A DNA stretch of 64,000 nt from contig NZ_CP062221.1 of NCBI RefSeq assembly GCF_021590045.1, forward strand, positions 248,001 through 312,000. Reading direction: 5' to 3'. This DNA is from Cellulomonas palmilytica. GTDB lineage: Bacteria; Actinomycetota; Actinomycetes; Actinomycetales; Cellulomonadaceae. Position numbers and translations under genes: made by a program. The notes beneath the pieces are model-generated. The model did not search any database. It was not told the origin of the DNA and worked only from the letters and a program-made list of their open reading frames with translations. Below, one piece after another: positions 62,702-64,000 of the stretch (position 1 is its first letter; the number at the start of each line of letters is the position of its first letter).

Positions 62702-63045
62702 CCGGTGACGACAAGGTCGCGCGGCTGCTCGACGACCTGGCGACGATGGCGGAAGACGCGGCCCACATCGTCGGCCTGGGCGAGGACGCGTACCTGGCCG
62801 ACGACGCCCATGGGCGACTGCTGCGCAACGCGGGCGAGCGCATCGTCATCAAGGTGTCGACCGTGGTGGAGCGCCTCCCTGAGGACTTCAAGGAGCAGTA
62901 TCCGGAGATCGAATGGGTCAAGATCCAGCGGATGCGGAACCTCGTCGCGCACCACCATGACAAGGTCCAGGCCGACTTCGTGTGAGCAACGCCGGCGCAC
63001 CGCATTCCGCAGCTGGTCGCGATCGTGGTTGGCAGCGCCGGATGA
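62698..63045 (+). pseudogene. HepT-like (HEPN/DUF86) toxin cut by a nonsense codon
   Basis: The first frame (62698-62985) gives 95 residues of a HEPN ribonuclease with the catalytic Rx4H (Arg80, His85 in RMRNLVAHHHDK). It stops at TGA 62983-62985, where homologues usually have Trp after DFV. Reading through gives ATPAHRIPQLVAIVVGSAG to a stop at 63043-63045, which looks like the missing last helix. A TGG to TGA change is the simplest cause. The short protein may be inactive or may still fold; which is true cannot be told. Confidence 0.75.
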
Positions 63046-63157
63046 GCGCCGAGGTGCCGTCCGTCTGACGGATCGAGTCTGACGCTCACGGCGCGGCAAG
63101 GAAGTCCTCACGGTTGCAGCGCGTCCGTCCGGGCCTGCCACACCGCGAGCAGGTCCG

Positions 63158-63685
63158 TCAGTCGCGAGCAGGAACCGGAACATCGCTCCCGTACCCGAAG
63201 ACGTGTGCGCTCAACACATCCACCTCGCGCCGCGGTTCCCCGAAGAACGCGGCTAGCCTACGCGCGACCCGCGCGAACGGCCGCTCCCGCGCCTGCCCGG
63301 CCTCGTTCCAGTTCGCTGTCGGCACCACGAGGAACAGATGCTGCGCGTTCTGCGCGATGTGCACCTTCCAGAAGTCCTTGAGATCATGGTTGTTGGTCGT
63401 GGTACCGCCACGCTCGACCTCGGCAATGATCCCGCGACCAGGACTCAAGGCATAGATAAAGTCGGGCCGGGCGCGAGTGACGAACCCGTCCTGGGGAACC
63501 AGGACGACCTCCTCGGCGAAGCCGATCTCCCGTAGCAGATCACCCACGACGTGCTGGACAGCGGCACTCGACGCGCGGTGGACGTGGACCACGTCGATGG
63601 CCGGGCGCTCCGCCTCGAGGTGCGCAACCAGCCGCTGAGCCATTTCGTCCACAACGGCAATCTCGCGCGCGTCAGAGTCGCTCAC
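63158..63685 (-). CDS. hypothetical protein, possible nuclease-like fold
   Basis: 175 residues from GTG 63685, with AAGAG upstream; GTG 63721 would add twelve residues. No family recognised with certainty. The stretch RPDFIYALSPGRGIIAEVER, then GGTTTNNHDLKDFWKVHI, recalls the PD...ExE/K layout of restriction-endonuclease-like folds, followed by a hydrophobic strand (AQHLFLVVPTANW). Less GC-rich than the core genes and next to conflict-system debris, so acquisition by transfer is plausible. Confidence 0.6.
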   Translation of the reverse strand: MSDSDAREIAVVDEMAQRLVAHLEAERPAIDVVHVHRASSAAVQHVVGDLLREIGFAEEVVLVPQDGFVTRARPDFIYALSPGRGIIAEVERGGTTTNNHDLKDFWKVHIAQNAQHLFLVVPTANWNEAGQARERPFARVARRLAAFFGEPRREVDVLSAHVFGYGSDVPVPARD

Positions 63686-64000
63686 GGCACTCTTTACAAA
63701 GCGCACATGACGACCGGGCACGACCTCTAGCTTCCGCGGGGGCGCTCCGAGAAGCTAGCTCCGATCGGGCGACATGCGCGTCGCACGCCGCCTCAGGGAG
63801 GGGGCACCGAGCAGTCCGCCCGGTCTCAGCACGACCAGGGACGCTTCCCGCAGGTCACGGCAACCTGAGTCTCGAAGGGGCGCCCGCCTGGCAGAGCGTC
63901 CTGTTCGCGCCAGTCCGGACGGCATGCGGGGGTTGGGTGCAGCGGCAGTTGCTCGTTCCGTGCCGTCGGGAAGACTGTCCGCCTCCTTAACCGCCGACTG
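63686..64000. other. right-edge stretch without recognised gene
   Basis: An 8-bp inverted repeat CTAGCTTC (63727-63734) / GAAGCTAG (63751-63758) is the only structure seen; it may be a terminator or promoter-proximal hairpin. No tRNA cloverleaf was recognised, and a gene entering from the right cannot be excluded. Confidence 0.45.

Noticed and set aside
63900..64000. tRNA-like stretch near the right edge
   Set aside because: No acceptor stem or anticodon arm could be fitted.

Overview
The window is very GC-rich DNA with GTG starts common, HAIR-type heat-shock control (HspR), a class Ib nrdHIEF cluster with paired NrdR boxes, and a HelR-type RNA polymerase ATPase. Together these point to an actinobacterium. 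A Micrococcales member near Cellulomonas is the best guess, but it is an inference from gene style, not from a marker gene. No rRNA, tRNA or CRISPR array was seen.

Layout. 1-12.4 kb: a giant ECF sigma factor fused to a zinc-finger/membrane/extracellular region (cut by the left edge), a phosphotransferase, a DUF1540 protein, a GNAT enzyme, helR with a rifamycin-associated-element-like palindrome, and a TetR/hydrolase/TetR group. 12.4-19.8 kb: a ribose-type sugar ABC transporter operon with an oxidoreductase and a TIM-barrel isomerase, divergent from a ROK repressor. 19.8-21 kb: a VOC protein and a HxlR regulator. 21-26.7 kb: accessory DNA with a decayed MNT gene, an IS3-family element with a broken transposase, a Hint-containing polymorphic toxin with a candidate immunity gene, and an IS701-like DDE protein. 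26.7-30.6 kb: glycosyltransferase, MFS transporter, flavin reductase and LacI regulator.

30.7-39 kb is the most interesting region. A translationally coupled operon encodes an SRPBCC protein, an adenylate-forming ligase, PhzD and a PhzE fusion. It is flanked by a UDP-type glycosyltransferase on one side and a quinone oxidoreductase on the other. PhzE and PhzD should make trans-2,3-dihydro-3-hydroxyanthranilate (DHHA), but no phenazine-assembly genes (phzF, phzA/B, phzG) are present. The same 10-mer, CGACCTGACA, lies upstream of the glycosyltransferase and, three times, in the divergent promoter region of the operon, so these genes look like one co-regulated, undescribed small-molecule cluster. 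A beta-trefoil protein follows.

39-45 kb: a PAP2 phosphatase and nrdHIEF with an unusually long, repeat-rich upstream region. 45-55.6 kb: an AfsR-like regulator, a DrrAB-type transporter, a bacteriophytochrome with a SpoIIE phosphatase output, an MFS transporter and a GlxA-type regulator. 55.7-61.6 kb: a sugar kinase and dnaK-grpE-dnaJ-hspR behind two HAIR operators. 61.7-64 kb: conflict-system debris, comprising a frameshifted SUKH-4-like immunity gene, an MNT antitoxin with an HTH, a HepT toxin cut by a nonsense codon, and an unrecognised gene.

A second main observation is a 77-78 bp intergenic repeat found four times (20961, 39870, 57333, 57882). All four copies align without gaps and are built from two direct and two inverted modules spaced 20 bp apart.
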